Shown here: in pieces, positions 1-7,571 of the stretch
How positions within the stretch are numbered: position 1 is the first letter of the stretch
Layout of the letters: the number at the start of each line of letters is the position of its first letter
Assembly (NCBI RefSeq): GCF_030317035.1
Contig: NZ_JASZYK010000002.1
Location: 434,001 to 498,000 of the forward strand
Length of the DNA: 64,000 nucleotides
Source of the DNA: Variovorax sp. J22G73
GTDB taxonomy: Bacteria > Pseudomonadota > Gammaproteobacteria > Burkholderiales > Burkholderiaceae_C
Direction of reading: 5' to 3'
Translations under genes and position numbers: made by a program
Notes under the pieces: generated by a model
Database searches by the model: none
What the model saw: only the letters and a program-made list of their open reading frames with translations
What the model was told of the DNA's origin: nothing

Positions 1-203
1 AGCGTGCTCTTGCCGCAGCCGCTGCGCCCGACGATGGCGATGAACTGGCCCGGCTCGATGGTCAGGCGCGTGTTGCGCAGCACCTCGCGCGCGCCGTAGC
101 GTTTGTGCAGGCCGCGGGCCTCCAGGCGGACGCCGCCGGCAATGGCTTGCGGGTGACCTTGGGCCTGGGCCTGGGGTTGGATGTCTTTCAGTGCGGCACT
201 CAT
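1..203 (-). CDS. ssuB: Aliphatic sulfonate ABC transporter ATP-binding protein (3' end outside window)
   Basis: Only the first 67 codons are in the window; the rest lies beyond base 1. The visible part has a short Gln/Ala-rich N-terminus, then an ABC core start (RGLHKRYGAREVLRN) and a Walker A loop, GRSGCGKST, at about residues 58-66. SsuB hydrolyses ATP on the cytoplasmic face of the SsuC permease to drive sulfonate import. It starts 4 bp after the stop of the upstream receptor gene, so it is the last visible gene of the ssu operon. The ssu assignment rests on context (SsuD, SsuC and three SsuA-like receptors). By sequence alone it could equally be a taurine or nitrate type NBD. Confidence 0.85.
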   Translation of the reverse strand, partial: MSAALKDIQPQAQAQGHPQAIAGGVRLEARGLHKRYGAREVLRNTRLTIEPGQFIAIVGRSGCGKST

Positions 204-207
204 GGTT

Positions 208-1200
208 TCAGGCTCCCGGCTTGAACAGCGCCACGTTCAGCGCATCGATTTTTTTCGGCAGCAGCTTCTCGGCGAAGAAGGCATCGGCAATGCGCTGCTG
301 TTCGCCCAGGCCTTCGGGCACTACCGGGCGCACCGCGTAGCTGCGGCGGGCGTTGGCCTGCTCGATGGTGGCGGCGTCCAGCCCCCACACGGGCGCGAGC
401 AGCGCGGCGGCGTCCTTCGGGCTTTGCTTGACCCACTTGCCGGTCTTCTCGAGCTCGGCGTAGACCACGCGCAGCACATCGGGCCGCGCCTTCGCGAACT
501 TGGTGCTCGCCAGGTAGTAGCGCTGGTAAGACGCGATGCCCGCGCCGTCGGCCAGCACGCGCACGTTCGACTGGCGCTGCGCGGCGGCCAGGAACGGGTC
601 CCACACCACCCACGCATCGATGGCGCCCTTCTCGAAGGCCGCGCGGCCGTCGGCGGGCGTGAGGTACGCGGGCGTGATGTCCTTGAACGACAGGCCGGCC
701 TTTTCCAGCGCGGCAATCAGCAGGTAGTGCGCACCGGCCGCCTTGGCGAAGCCGACCTTCTTGCCCTTCAGGTCGGCCACGGTCTTCAGCGGCGAGTCTT
801 CGCGCACCACGATCGCCTGCGCGGCGGGCGACGGCGCCTCCTGCGCGATGAAGGTCAGGTCGGCGCCGGCGGCCTGCGCGAACACGGGCACGGTGTCGGC
901 CACGTCGGCGCTGATGTCGAGGTTGTCCAGGTTCAGCGCCTCCAGCAGCGGCAGGCCGCTGGTGAACTCGTGCCAGCTCACGTTCACGTTGAGCGGCGCG
1001 AGCTGCTTTTCGAGCGCGCCCTGCACCTTCAGCACGGCGATCAGCGTGGAAGATTTCTGGTAGCCGATGCGCACGGTCGAAGTGCGCGCCGGGGTGCCCT
1101 GCGCAAAGGCCGAAGTGGCCGTGCCGGCTGCGGTGGCGCCGAGCGCGCCCAGCGTGGCGATGGCGGCGCGGCGGGACAGCTTGAAGTCGAAGTTCGTCAT
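208..1200 (-). CDS. ssuA: Sulfonate ABC transporter substrate-binding protein, paralogue 3 (ssuC-proximal)
   Basis: This 330-residue protein begins with a Tat-like signal (SRRAAIATLGALG, cleavage near AFA-QG, residue 34). The mature part has the SsuA/TauA fold signatures: RIGYQKSSTL near the N-terminus, DLKGKKVGFAKAAG in the middle and [14 protein letters not shown] around residue 215. It would bind sulfonates in the periplasm and deliver them to SsuC. It is one of three related receptors in this operon and the most diverged at the ligand loop, having FAKAAGAHY where the other two have LNKGSNVHY. It lies between ssuC and ssuB. The exact ligand cannot be read from sequence. Confidence 0.9.
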   Translation of the reverse strand: MTNFDFKLSRRAAIATLGALGATAAGTATSAFAQGTPARTSTVRIGYQKSSTLIAVLKVQGALEKQLAPLNVNVSWHEFTSGLPLLEALNLDNLDISADVADTVPVFAQAAGADLTFIAQEAPSPAAQAIVVREDSPLKTVADLKGKKVGFAKAAGAHYLLIAALEKAGLSFKDITPAYLTPADGRAAFEKGAIDAWVVWDPFLAAAQRQSNVRVLADGAGIASYQRYYLASTKFAKARPDVLRVVYAELEKTGKWVKQSPKDAAALLAPVWGLDAATIEQANARRSYAVRPVVPEGLGEQQRIADAFFAEKLLPKKIDALNVALFKPGA

Positions 1201-1210
1201 GCCCGTGCCC

Positions 1211-2083
1211 TCACTTCGCCTTCTTCTGGTAACCGGGGTGCCAGCGCAGCCACCATTGCTCCAGGCCGCGCGCGAACAGGTCGGCCAGCTTGCCGAGCAG
1301 CGCGTACAGCAGGATGCCCACCAGCACGATGTCGGTCTGCAGGAACTCGCGGGCGTTCATCGTGAGGTAGCCGATGCCGGCCTGCGCCGAGATGGTTTCC
1401 GCCACGATCAGGATCACCCACATCAGCCCGAGTGAGAAGCGCAGCCCCACCAGGATGGACGACAGCGCCCCCGGCAGGATCACTTCGCGGTACAGCTGCC
1501 AGCGCGTCAGGCCATAGGTGCGGCCCATCTCGATGAGCTGCGGGTCGACGTTGCGAATGCCGTGGAAGGTGTTCAGGTAGATCGGGAAGAACACCGACAC
1601 CGAGATGAGGAACAGCTTGGCCGACTCGTCGATGCCGAACCACAGGATCACCAGCGGAATGAGCGCCAGCGCCGGAATGTTGCGCACCATCTGGATGGTG
1701 GAGTCGAGCAGCGTCTCGGCGAACTTCACCGAGCCCGTGAGCAGGCCCAGCGCCAGCCCGGCGCCGCCGCCGATGGCCAGCCCCGCCAGCGCGCGGCCCG
1801 CGCTCACCTTCACGTGCGTCCACAGCTCGCCGGAGGCCGTGAGCGTCCACGCGGCCTTGATGACGTCGATGGGTGCCGGCAGCACGCGCGTGCTGAGCCA
1901 GCCCAGCGACGACGCCACCTGCCAGAACACGATGAGCCCGACCGGCACCAGCCACGGCACCAGCCGGTGGGCCACGCCGACGGCGAAGTTGCTGAAGGCG
2001 TTGCCGGTGCTCTCGGTGCTCTTGGTGTTTTCCTTAGGCGCGACGGACGTCACGGCCGGCAGTTCCTGCACTTGTTCGGTCAT
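1211..2083 (-). CDS. ssuC: Aliphatic sulfonate ABC transporter permease
   Basis: This 290-residue integral membrane protein belongs to the BPD_transp_1 superfamily, SsuC/TauC type. A cytoplasmic N-terminus of about 35 residues precedes the first membrane segment (LVPWLVPVGLIVFWQVA). The EAA-type ATPase contact loop is recognisable as GRTYGLTRWQLYREVILPGA around residue 190. It forms the inner-membrane channel for sulfonate uptake with SsuB. The gene is 9 bp from ssuD and 10 bp from the next receptor gene, so co-transcription is expected. Confidence 0.92.
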   Translation of the reverse strand: MTEQVQELPAVTSVAPKENTKSTESTGNAFSNFAVGVAHRLVPWLVPVGLIVFWQVASSLGWLSTRVLPAPIDVIKAAWTLTASGELWTHVKVSAGRALAGLAIGGGAGLALGLLTGSVKFAETLLDSTIQMVRNIPALALIPLVILWFGIDESAKLFLISVSVFFPIYLNTFHGIRNVDPQLIEMGRTYGLTRWQLYREVILPGALSSILVGLRFSLGLMWVILIVAETISAQAGIGYLTMNAREFLQTDIVLVGILLYALLGKLADLFARGLEQWWLRWHPGYQKKAK

Positions 2084-2092
2084 GGGAGCCCT

Positions 2093-3262
2093 TCAGCTTT
2101 GGGAAACGAGGCGCGACGGCGCATCGAGGTTGGCCACCACCTCGCCGAACGGGCCGCTCAGCGAGCCGCCCGCCAGCTGGGTCTTCGCCTTGCGCGACAG
2201 CAGCGGGAACACCAGCTCGGCGAAGCGGTAGGCCTCTTCCAGGTGCGGGTAGCCCGACAGGATGAACTTGCCCAGGCCCAGCGCCGCGTACTCCTCGATG
2301 CGCGCGGCCACCGTCTTCGGGTCGCCCACCAACGCGGTGCCGGCACCGCCGCGCACCAGGCCCACGCCGGCCCACAGGTTGGGGGAAATCTCCAGGTCGG
2401 CGCGCGAGCGCTTGGCGCCGCCTGCGTGCAGCGCGGCCATGCGGCGCTGGCCTTCGGAGTCCATGCGCGCGAACACGGCCTGCGCGCGCACCACGGTCTC
2501 GTCGTCCACGCGGCTGATGAGCTCTTCGGCGGCCTTCCAGGCGGCGTCCTCGGTCTCGCGCACGATCACGTGCAGGCGAATGCCGAACTCGACCTTGCGG
2601 CCCCGGGCCTCGGCGCGCGCGCGCACGTCGGCGATCTTCTTGGCCACCTCCGCGGGCGGCTCGCCCCAGGTCAGGTAGGCATCGACCTGCTCGGCGGCCA
2701 GCTCGTGCGCCGGCGCCGACGAGCCGCCGAACCACACGGGCGGATGCGGCTTCTGCACCGAGGGGTACAGCAGCTTGGCGCCCTTCACGCTCAGGTGCTT
2801 GCCCTCGAAGTCGAAGCTCTGGCCCTCATGCCCGCGCGCGATGATCTCGCGCCAGATGCGGATGAACTCGGCCGACTGCTCGTAGCGCGACGCATGGTCG
2901 AGGTACACGCCGTCGCCCTCGAGCTCGGCCTGGTCGCCGCCGGTGACCAGGTTCACCAGCAGCCGCCCGCCCGAGAGCCGGTCGAAGGTCGCGGCCATGC
3001 GCGCGGCCAGGCTGGGCTGGTGCAGGCCCGGACGCACGGCGACCAGGAACTTGAGCTTCTTGGTGGAGCCGATCAGGCTGGACGCGATCACCCACGGGTC
3101 TTCGCACGAGCGGCCGGTGGGAATGAGCACGCCTTCGTAGCCCAGGTGGTCGGCCGCGCCGGCAATCTGCTGCAGGTAGTCGAGGTCGACCGCGCGCGCG
3201 CCTTCGCTGGTGCCGAGGTAGCGGCTGTCGCCGTGCGTGGGCAGGAACCAGAAGATCTGCAT
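2093..3262 (-). CDS. ssuD: FMNH2-dependent alkanesulfonate monooxygenase
   Basis: SsuD uses FMNH2 and O2 to cleave the C-S bond of alkanesulfonates, releasing sulfite and an aldehyde. The protein is 389 residues, close to the family's usual 380. It has the luciferase-like start [17 protein letters not shown], a cysteine in GRSCEDPW (Cys53, equivalent to the active-site cysteine of E. coli SsuD) and the RLHVIVRET strand. The ATG start overlaps the stop of the upstream receptor gene in a TGATG junction, which implies translational coupling. Reading frame stays open far upstream of this ATG, but that stretch is in the wrong frame of the receptor gene. FMNH2 would come from SsuE encoded further upstream. 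Confidence 0.95.
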   Translation of the reverse strand: MQIFWFLPTHGDSRYLGTSEGARAVDLDYLQQIAGAADHLGYEGVLIPTGRSCEDPWVIASSLIGSTKKLKFLVAVRPGLHQPSLAARMAATFDRLSGGRLLVNLVTGGDQAELEGDGVYLDHASRYEQSAEFIRIWREIIARGHEGQSFDFEGKHLSVKGAKLLYPSVQKPHPPVWFGGSSAPAHELAAEQVDAYLTWGEPPAEVAKKIADVRARAEARGRKVEFGIRLHVIVRETEDAAWKAAEELISRVDDETVVRAQAVFARMDSEGQRRMAALHAGGAKRSRADLEISPNLWAGVGLVRGGAGTALVGDPKTVAARIEEYAALGLGKFILSGYPHLEEAYRFAELVFPLLSRKAKTQLAGGSLSGPFGEVVANLDAPSRLVSQS

Positions 3263-4218
3263 CACGCCACCCCTGCGCCGGCGGCTTCGAGCACGTTGAT
3301 CTTCTTGGGGATCAGCTTCAGCTCGAAGAAGGTGTCGGCAATTTTTTGCTGCTCGCCCAGGATGGCCTTGGTGATCGGCGTGGTGCCGTAGGCCGAGCGG
3401 TTGACCGACAGCTCGGCCACCGGCTTGGGCAGGCCCCAGAGCGTGGCCAGCTCGCCGGCCAGTTCGCCCTTGTTGGCGGCGCCCCAGACGTCGATCTTGT
3501 TGAGCTCCTCGATGGCGATGGCCAGCACGTCGGCGTTCTTCGCCACGTAGTCGAGCGACGAGAAGTAGTACGCGCGGTTGCCCACCACGCCGGTGGCGTC
3601 GGCGAGCACGCGGGCGTCCAGCGTCTTTTCCGCGGCGGCCAGGAACGGGTCCCAGATGACCCAGGCGTCGACCGAGCCCTTCTCGAAGGCGGCACGCGCG
3701 TCGGCCGGCGGCAGGTAGACCAGGTTCAGGTCGCTGTACGGCAGGCCGTGCTTCTCGAACAGCTTGACGATGAAGTAATGGACGTTCGAGCCCTTGTTGA
3801 GCGCGATCTTCTTGCCCTTCAGGTCGGCCACGCTCTTGATGGCGGAGCCTTTGGGCACCAGCACCGCTTCGGACTGCGGGCGCTGCACGGTCGCGCCCAC
3901 GTAGGCCAGCGGCGCGCCGGCGGCCTGCGCGAAGATGGGTGGCGCTTCGCCCACGTCGCCGAAGTCGATGGAGCCGACGTTCAGCGCCTCCAGCTGCACC
4001 GGGCCGGCCGTGAACTCGGTCCACTTCACGCTCACGCCCAGCGGCGCCAGCCGCTTTTCGAGCGTGCCGCGGCCCTTGAGCAGCGTGAGGTAGCCCTTCT
4101 GGTTGCCGATGCGGAACTGGCGCGCGGGCGCCTGGGCCAGCGCGGCGAACGACGGCAGTGCAATGGCGGTGGCGGCGCCCTGGATCAGGCGGCGGCGGGG
4201 AATGGAAATGCGGGTCAT
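3262..4218 (-). CDS. ssuA: Sulfonate ABC transporter substrate-binding protein, paralogue 2
   Basis: This 318-residue periplasmic receptor has a Tat-type signal peptide ([14 protein letters not shown], cleavage near ALA-QA, about residue 30). The mature domain carries [33 protein letters not shown] and [15 protein letters not shown], all hallmarks of the SsuA/NrtA-like family. It closely resembles the neighbouring receptor at 4279-5358 and less so the one at 208-1200. Its stop overlaps the ssuD start by one base. It probably feeds the same SsuBC transporter with a different range of sulfonates; that division of labour is inferred. Confidence 0.9.
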   Translation of the reverse strand: MTRISIPRRRLIQGAATAIALPSFAALAQAPARQFRIGNQKGYLTLLKGRGTLEKRLAPLGVSVKWTEFTAGPVQLEALNVGSIDFGDVGEAPPIFAQAAGAPLAYVGATVQRPQSEAVLVPKGSAIKSVADLKGKKIALNKGSNVHYFIVKLFEKHGLPYSDLNLVYLPPADARAAFEKGSVDAWVIWDPFLAAAEKTLDARVLADATGVVGNRAYYFSSLDYVAKNADVLAIAIEELNKIDVWGAANKGELAGELATLWGLPKPVAELSVNRSAYGTTPITKAILGEQQKIADTFFELKLIPKKINVLEAAGAGVA

Positions 4219-4278
4219 GGTGTGCGGCTCGGAGTGGGAGTCGAAGACTTGGAGGGGGTGGCGACCGGCGGGGCCGGA

Positions 4279-5358
4279 TCAGGGCTGGGCCGCGACCACG
4301 GCGTCGCTGACCTTGATTGGCTTGGGAATGAGCTTCAGCGCGTAAAAGGTGTCGGCGATCTTTTGCTGGTCGGCCGCGACGGCCGGCGTGATGGGCTTCA
4401 CGTTGAACTCGTAGCGGCGCAGTGCTAGCTCGACCACGTCCACCGGCAGGCCCTGCAGCGGCGCGATCAGCTCGGCCGCCTGGCGCAGGTTCTTCTTCAG
4501 CCAGATGCCTTGCGCCACCGAATCGGCGAACAGCGCATCGATCACCTTCGGGTTGTTCTTCACGAAGGCGCGCTCGCCCAGGTAGTACTGGTAGTTGTTG
4601 ACGACGTCGGCGGTGCCGCCCGTGCCGTTCGTGCCACTCGTTCCACTCGTGCCATCGGCCAGCACGCGCGCGCCGGTCGCCTTCTCGGCCGCGGCCTGGA
4701 ACGGGTCCCAGATCACCCAGGCGTCGACGTTCTTGCTCTCGAAGGCGGCGCGGCCGTCGGCGGGGGCCAGGTACACGGGCTGGATGTCGGAGAGCTTCAG
4801 GCCGTTTTTCTCGAGCTGCTTCACGAGCAGGTAGTGCACGTTGCTGCCCTTGTTGAGCGCCACCTTCTTGCCCTTGAGGTCGGCGACCGACTGGATGGGC
4901 GAGTCCTTGGTGACCAGGATTGCCTCGGCGCGCGGCGCGGCCGGGTCGAAGCCGAAGTAGACGAACTTCGCACCCGCGGCCTGCGCGAAGATGGGCGGCG
5001 CCTCGCCGACGAAGCCGACATCGACCGCACCCACGTTCAGCCCTTCGAGCAACTGCGGCCCGGCCGGAAACTCGACCCACTTCACACCGAAGCCCAGCGG
5101 CGCGAGCCGCTTCTCCAGCGAGCCCTGCGCCTTCTGCAGCACGAAGAGGCTGGCTGATTTCTGGTAGCCGATGCGCAGCTCGCCCTGGGCCTTGCCCTGC
5201 GCGGGCGCCTGGGCATGGGCCGAGGCGGCTGAAACGAAGCTCACGATCAGCGCGATGGCCGCGACCACGATGGCGCTGACCAGCAGGTCGCGCAAGCCGC
5301 GCAGGAAGGAGCGCGGCGGTATGTCGAGCACGGAGTCCTCGGTGGCGACGGGGTTCAT
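4279..5358 (-). CDS. ssuA: Sulfonate ABC transporter substrate-binding protein, paralogue 1 with Gly-Thr repeat insert
   Basis: This 359-residue receptor differs from its two paralogues by a long N-terminus. A charged stretch ([17 protein letters not shown]) precedes a hydrophobic segment of about 24 residues ending near AHA-QA (residue 49), so it is either a long signal peptide or an anchor. The binding domain has [23 protein letters not shown] and [15 protein letters not shown]. Around residues 234-248 there is a [14 protein letters not shown] insert encoded by imperfect 9-bp repeats (4611-4653), absent from the other two. It is the first gene of the ssuA-ssuD-ssuC-ssuB unit, downstream of the terminator at 5457-5486, so a promoter is expected in 5359-5456. 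Confidence 0.88.
   Translation of the reverse strand: MNPVATEDSVLDIPPRSFLRGLRDLLVSAIVVAAIALIVSFVSAASAHAQAPAQGKAQGELRIGYQKSASLFVLQKAQGSLEKRLAPLGFGVKWVEFPAGPQLLEGLNVGAVDVGFVGEAPPIFAQAAGAKFVYFGFDPAAPRAEAILVTKDSPIQSVADLKGKKVALNKGSNVHYLLVKQLEKNGLKLSDIQPVYLAPADGRAAFESKNVDAWVIWDPFQAAAEKATGARVLADGTSGTSGTNGTGGTADVVNNYQYYLGERAFVKNNPKVIDALFADSVAQGIWLKKNLRQAAELIAPLQGLPVDVVELALRRYEFNVKPITPAVAADQQKIADTFYALKLIPKPIKVSDAVVAAQP
4611..4653 (-). repeat. Imperfect 9-bp minisatellite inside sulfonate receptor gene
   Basis: On the coding strand this reads as four to five 9-bp units of the form GGC-ACG-AGT, giving a Gly-Thr-Ser/Asn/Gly repeat. The two paralogous receptor genes beside it lack the insert, so it probably arose by slippage after the duplication. 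It keeps the frame. Confidence 0.75.
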
Positions 5359-5456
5359 GCGTGAATTCCTTGGTCTGAAGAAATTTCGGGCGACAGCTTT
5401 CCCGCACCGCGCACAGGCGGTTTTCAGGCAAAGCGGGAGGGAGGAACGGGGGTCTG

Positions 5457-5486
5457 AAAAAAGCCGGGCTCGCGCGGAGCCCCGGC
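5457..5486 (-). terminator. Rho-independent terminator after ssuE
   Basis: Read on the minus strand, GCCGGGGCTC, a CGCGC loop and GAGCCCGGC form a stem of about 9 bp with one bulge, followed at once by six T. It begins one base after the ssuE stop codon. It should end most sbp-ssuE transcripts before the receptor genes, dividing the sulfur block into two transcription units. Confidence 0.85.
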
Positions 5487-5487
5487 G

Positions 5488-6072
5488 TCAGACGCTACAT
5501 CGCACGCGCGAGAAAGGCACGGATTCGAAACCGTGTGCCGGGGGCAGCTTCAGCCCCTCGGTGGCGAGCACCTCGACGGCCTCGTTGAGGCGCTCGGCCA
5601 GGTCGGGATGCACCTGGTAGGCGTTCTCGGGCGTCAGCGTGATCTGCGAATCGCTGGCGTACACGCCCGGCAGGATGTGGCGCGCCGACAGCGACTGCAG
5701 CACGGGCCGCAGCGCGTAGTCGAGCGCGAGCATGTGGTGCGGGCTGCCACCGGTGGCCAGCGGCAGCACCGTCTTGCCCTTGAGCGCGTTCTGCGCAAGC
5801 AGGTCGAGAAACACCTTCAGCACGCCGCTGTAGGCCGCCTTGTAGACCGGCGTGGCCACCACGATGGCGCGCGCCTCGGTCACCTTGGCGATGGCCGCGA
5901 CGATGGCCGGATGGTTCCAGTCGGCCAGCAGCAGCGCCTGCGCCGGGAGGTCGCGGATCCAGAGGCGCTCGATGCGCGCATGGCGGCTCGCCAGCCGCTC
6001 GCCCACCGCCTCGAGCAAGGCGGTGGAACGCGAGGGCGCGGAGGGGCTGCCGGCAATCAGGAGAACGGACAC
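5488..6072 (-). CDS. ssuE: NAD(P)H-dependent FMN reductase
   Basis: This 194-residue flavodoxin-fold reductase supplies FMNH2 to SsuD. The N-terminal [17 protein letters not shown] loop is the FMN phosphate-binding site, and [20 protein letters not shown] is the SsuE-type segment with a Tyr at about residue 104. The C-terminal part ([20 protein letters not shown]) is typical of the ssu/msu reductases. It sits 7 bp after the sulfate-binding protein gene and is followed by a strong terminator. It is therefore co-expressed with sbp rather than directly with ssuD, an arrangement that differs from the E. coli ssuEADCB order. Confidence 0.93.
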   Translation of the reverse strand: MSVLLIAGSPSAPSRSTALLEAVGERLASRHARIERLWIRDLPAQALLLADWNHPAIVAAIAKVTEARAIVVATPVYKAAYSGVLKVFLDLLAQNALKGKTVLPLATGGSPHHMLALDYALRPVLQSLSARHILPGVYASDSQITLTPENAYQVHPDLAERLNEAVEVLATEGLKLPPAHGFESVPFSRVRCSV

Positions 6073-6079
6073 GGCGTTT

Positions 6080-7132
6080 TTACTTTTGCTTGGGGGCGTA
6101 GATCTGGTCGAAGGAACCGCCGTCGGCGAAGTGCTCCTTGTCGGCCTTGGCCCAGCCGCCGAAGGCGCCGTCGATGGTCACCAGCGTGAGCTTGGGGAAC
6201 TGCTTGTCGTACTTGGCCTTGGCCGTGTCCGAGGTCGGGCGGTAGAAGTTGCGGCCGGCAATGTCCTGGCCTTCGTCGGAGTACAGGTACTTCAGGTACT
6301 CCTCGGCCACGACGCGCGTGCCCTTCTTGTCGACCACCTTGTCGACCACGGCCACGCTGGGCTCGGCCAGGATGGAGATGGAAGGCACCACGATCTCGAA
6401 CTTCTCGGGGCCGAACTCCTTCAGCGCCAGGAAGGCTTCGTTTTCCCAGGCCAGCAGCACGTCGCCCACGCCGCGTTGCACGAAGGTGATGGTGGAGCCG
6501 CGCGCGCCGGTGTCCAGCACGGGCACGTTCTTGAACAGGTTGCCGATGTATTCCTTGGCCTTGGCGTCGCCACCGTACTTGCGCTTGGCGAATTCCCAGG
6601 CGGCCAGGTAGTTCCAGCGGGCGCCGCCCGAGGTCTTGGGGTTGGGGGTGATCACCTGCACGCCGGGCTTGACCAGGTCGTCCCAGTCCTTCAGGCCCTT
6701 GGGGTTGCCCTTCTTCACCAGGAACACGATGGTCGAGGTGTAGGGCGCGGAGTTGTGCGGCAGGCGCTTTTGCCAGTCGGGCTTGACCAGGCCGCCGTGC
6801 GTGACGAGCGCATCGACGTCGCCGCCCAGGGCCAGCGTGGCCACGTCGGCGTCGATGCCGTCGATGATCGAGCGGGCCTGCTTGCCCGAGCCGCCGTGCG
6901 ACTGCTTGATCGTCACTTCCTGGCCGGTCTTGGCCTTCCAGTACTTGGCGAAGGCCTGGTTGTAGTCCACGTACAGCTCGCGCGTCGGGTCGTAAGACAC
7001 GTTCAGCAGCGTGACCGGGCCCTTGTTGGCCGCGGCTGCGCCCTGCGCGAACGTCGGCAATGCCGACAGGGCCAAAGCACCGGCCACGCCGGCACCCAGG
7101 GAAAGCTTGATAAAGTCGCGGCGAATGCTCAT
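6080..7132 (-). CDS. sbp: Sulfate ABC transporter substrate-binding protein
   Basis: This 350-residue periplasmic sulfate receptor has a Sec signal peptide ([15 protein letters not shown] to TFA-QG, about residue 30). The mature part shows [28 protein letters not shown] and [20 protein letters not shown], all diagnostic of the Sbp/CysP family; the serine and glycine-rich loops bind sulfate without a counter-ion. The start at 7132 was chosen because the in-frame extension upstream (to 7207) has no signal-like sequence and covers the promoter region. No CysTWA permease or ATPase genes are in the window, so these must be elsewhere. The gene leads the short sbp-ssuE unit. Confidence 0.94.
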   Translation of the reverse strand: MSIRRDFIKLSLGAGVAGALALSALPTFAQGAAAANKGPVTLLNVSYDPTRELYVDYNQAFAKYWKAKTGQEVTIKQSHGGSGKQARSIIDGIDADVATLALGGDVDALVTHGGLVKPDWQKRLPHNSAPYTSTIVFLVKKGNPKGLKDWDDLVKPGVQVITPNPKTSGGARWNYLAAWEFAKRKYGGDAKAKEYIGNLFKNVPVLDTGARGSTITFVQRGVGDVLLAWENEAFLALKEFGPEKFEIVVPSISILAEPSVAVVDKVVDKKGTRVVAEEYLKYLYSDEGQDIAGRNFYRPTSDTAKAKYDKQFPKLTLVTIDGAFGGWAKADKEHFADGGSFDQIYAPKQK

Positions 7133-7280
7133 GGTGTCTTGCTCTAAAAAGGCATATCGATGAAGCTGTGTATTCTCAATAAGGCATATAGAAACTGGAA
7201 CGACCAAGTTTTCAGTTCTAAATAGCTAAATCAACTAAGCACCCGCTTACCCCACTTTTCCCGTTCAAAGGCAATCAGAA
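7133..7280. promoter_or_regulatory. Divergent sbp / yggX control region with direct repeats
   Basis: This AT-rich stretch separates sbp (minus) and yggX (plus). It contains the 9-bp direct repeat AAGGCATAT at 7149-7157 and 7181-7189, 32 bp apart, which is three helical turns. The second copy sits in a longer dyad, TTCTATATGCCTTATTGAGAA on the minus strand when the arms TTCT and AGAA are counted. Such repeated sites suggest a LysR-type activator, plausibly CysB or Cbl/SsuR, but the regulator is not encoded here and the assignment is inference. Confidence 0.5.
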
Positions 7281-7556
7281 ATGGCACGCATGGTTCAGTG
7301 CATCAAGCTCGGCAAAGAGGCCGAAGGGCTCGACTTCCCGCCCTATCCAGGTGACCTGGGCAAGCGCCTTTGGGAAAACGTGAGCAAGGAGGCCTGGGCC
7401 GCCTGGCTCAAGCAGCAGACGATGCTGGTCAATGAAAACCGGCTCAACCTGGCCGACCTGCGCGCCCGCCAGTATCTGGCGCGCCAGATGGAAAAGCACT
7501 TCTTCGGCGAAGGCGCCGACGTGGCACAGGGCTACGTGCCCCCGCCTGCCGCCTGA
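7281..7556 (+). CDS. yggX: Fe(2+)-trafficking / oxidative-damage protection protein
   Basis: This is a 91-residue small cytoplasmic protein of the YggX family (usual length about 90). It starts [18 protein letters not shown], with the conserved Cys7, and continues with the family motif [20 protein letters not shown] and the helix [21 protein letters not shown]. YggX is linked to iron handling and protection of Fe-S clusters from superoxide. It is 15 bp upstream of mnmC and probably in the same transcript. The last residues (PPPAA) are variable. Confidence 0.95.
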   Translation: MARMVQCIKLGKEAEGLDFPPYPGDLGKRLWENVSKEAWAAWLKQQTMLVNENRLNLADLRARQYLARQMEKHFFGEGADVAQGYVPPPAA

Positions 7557-7571
7557 GCGCCCGGCTCGGCC

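Noticed and set aside
1562..3391. Long plus-strand frames opposite the ssu operon (Arg/His/Gln-rich)
   Set aside because: Composition is typical of antisense frames in high-GC DNA, with no domain or ribosome-binding site.
2093..5431. A single minus-strand reading frame of more than 1100 codons through the ssu genes
   Set aside because: Only its last 389 codons (SsuD) look like protein. The rest is the wrong frame of the two receptor genes, kept open by high GC.
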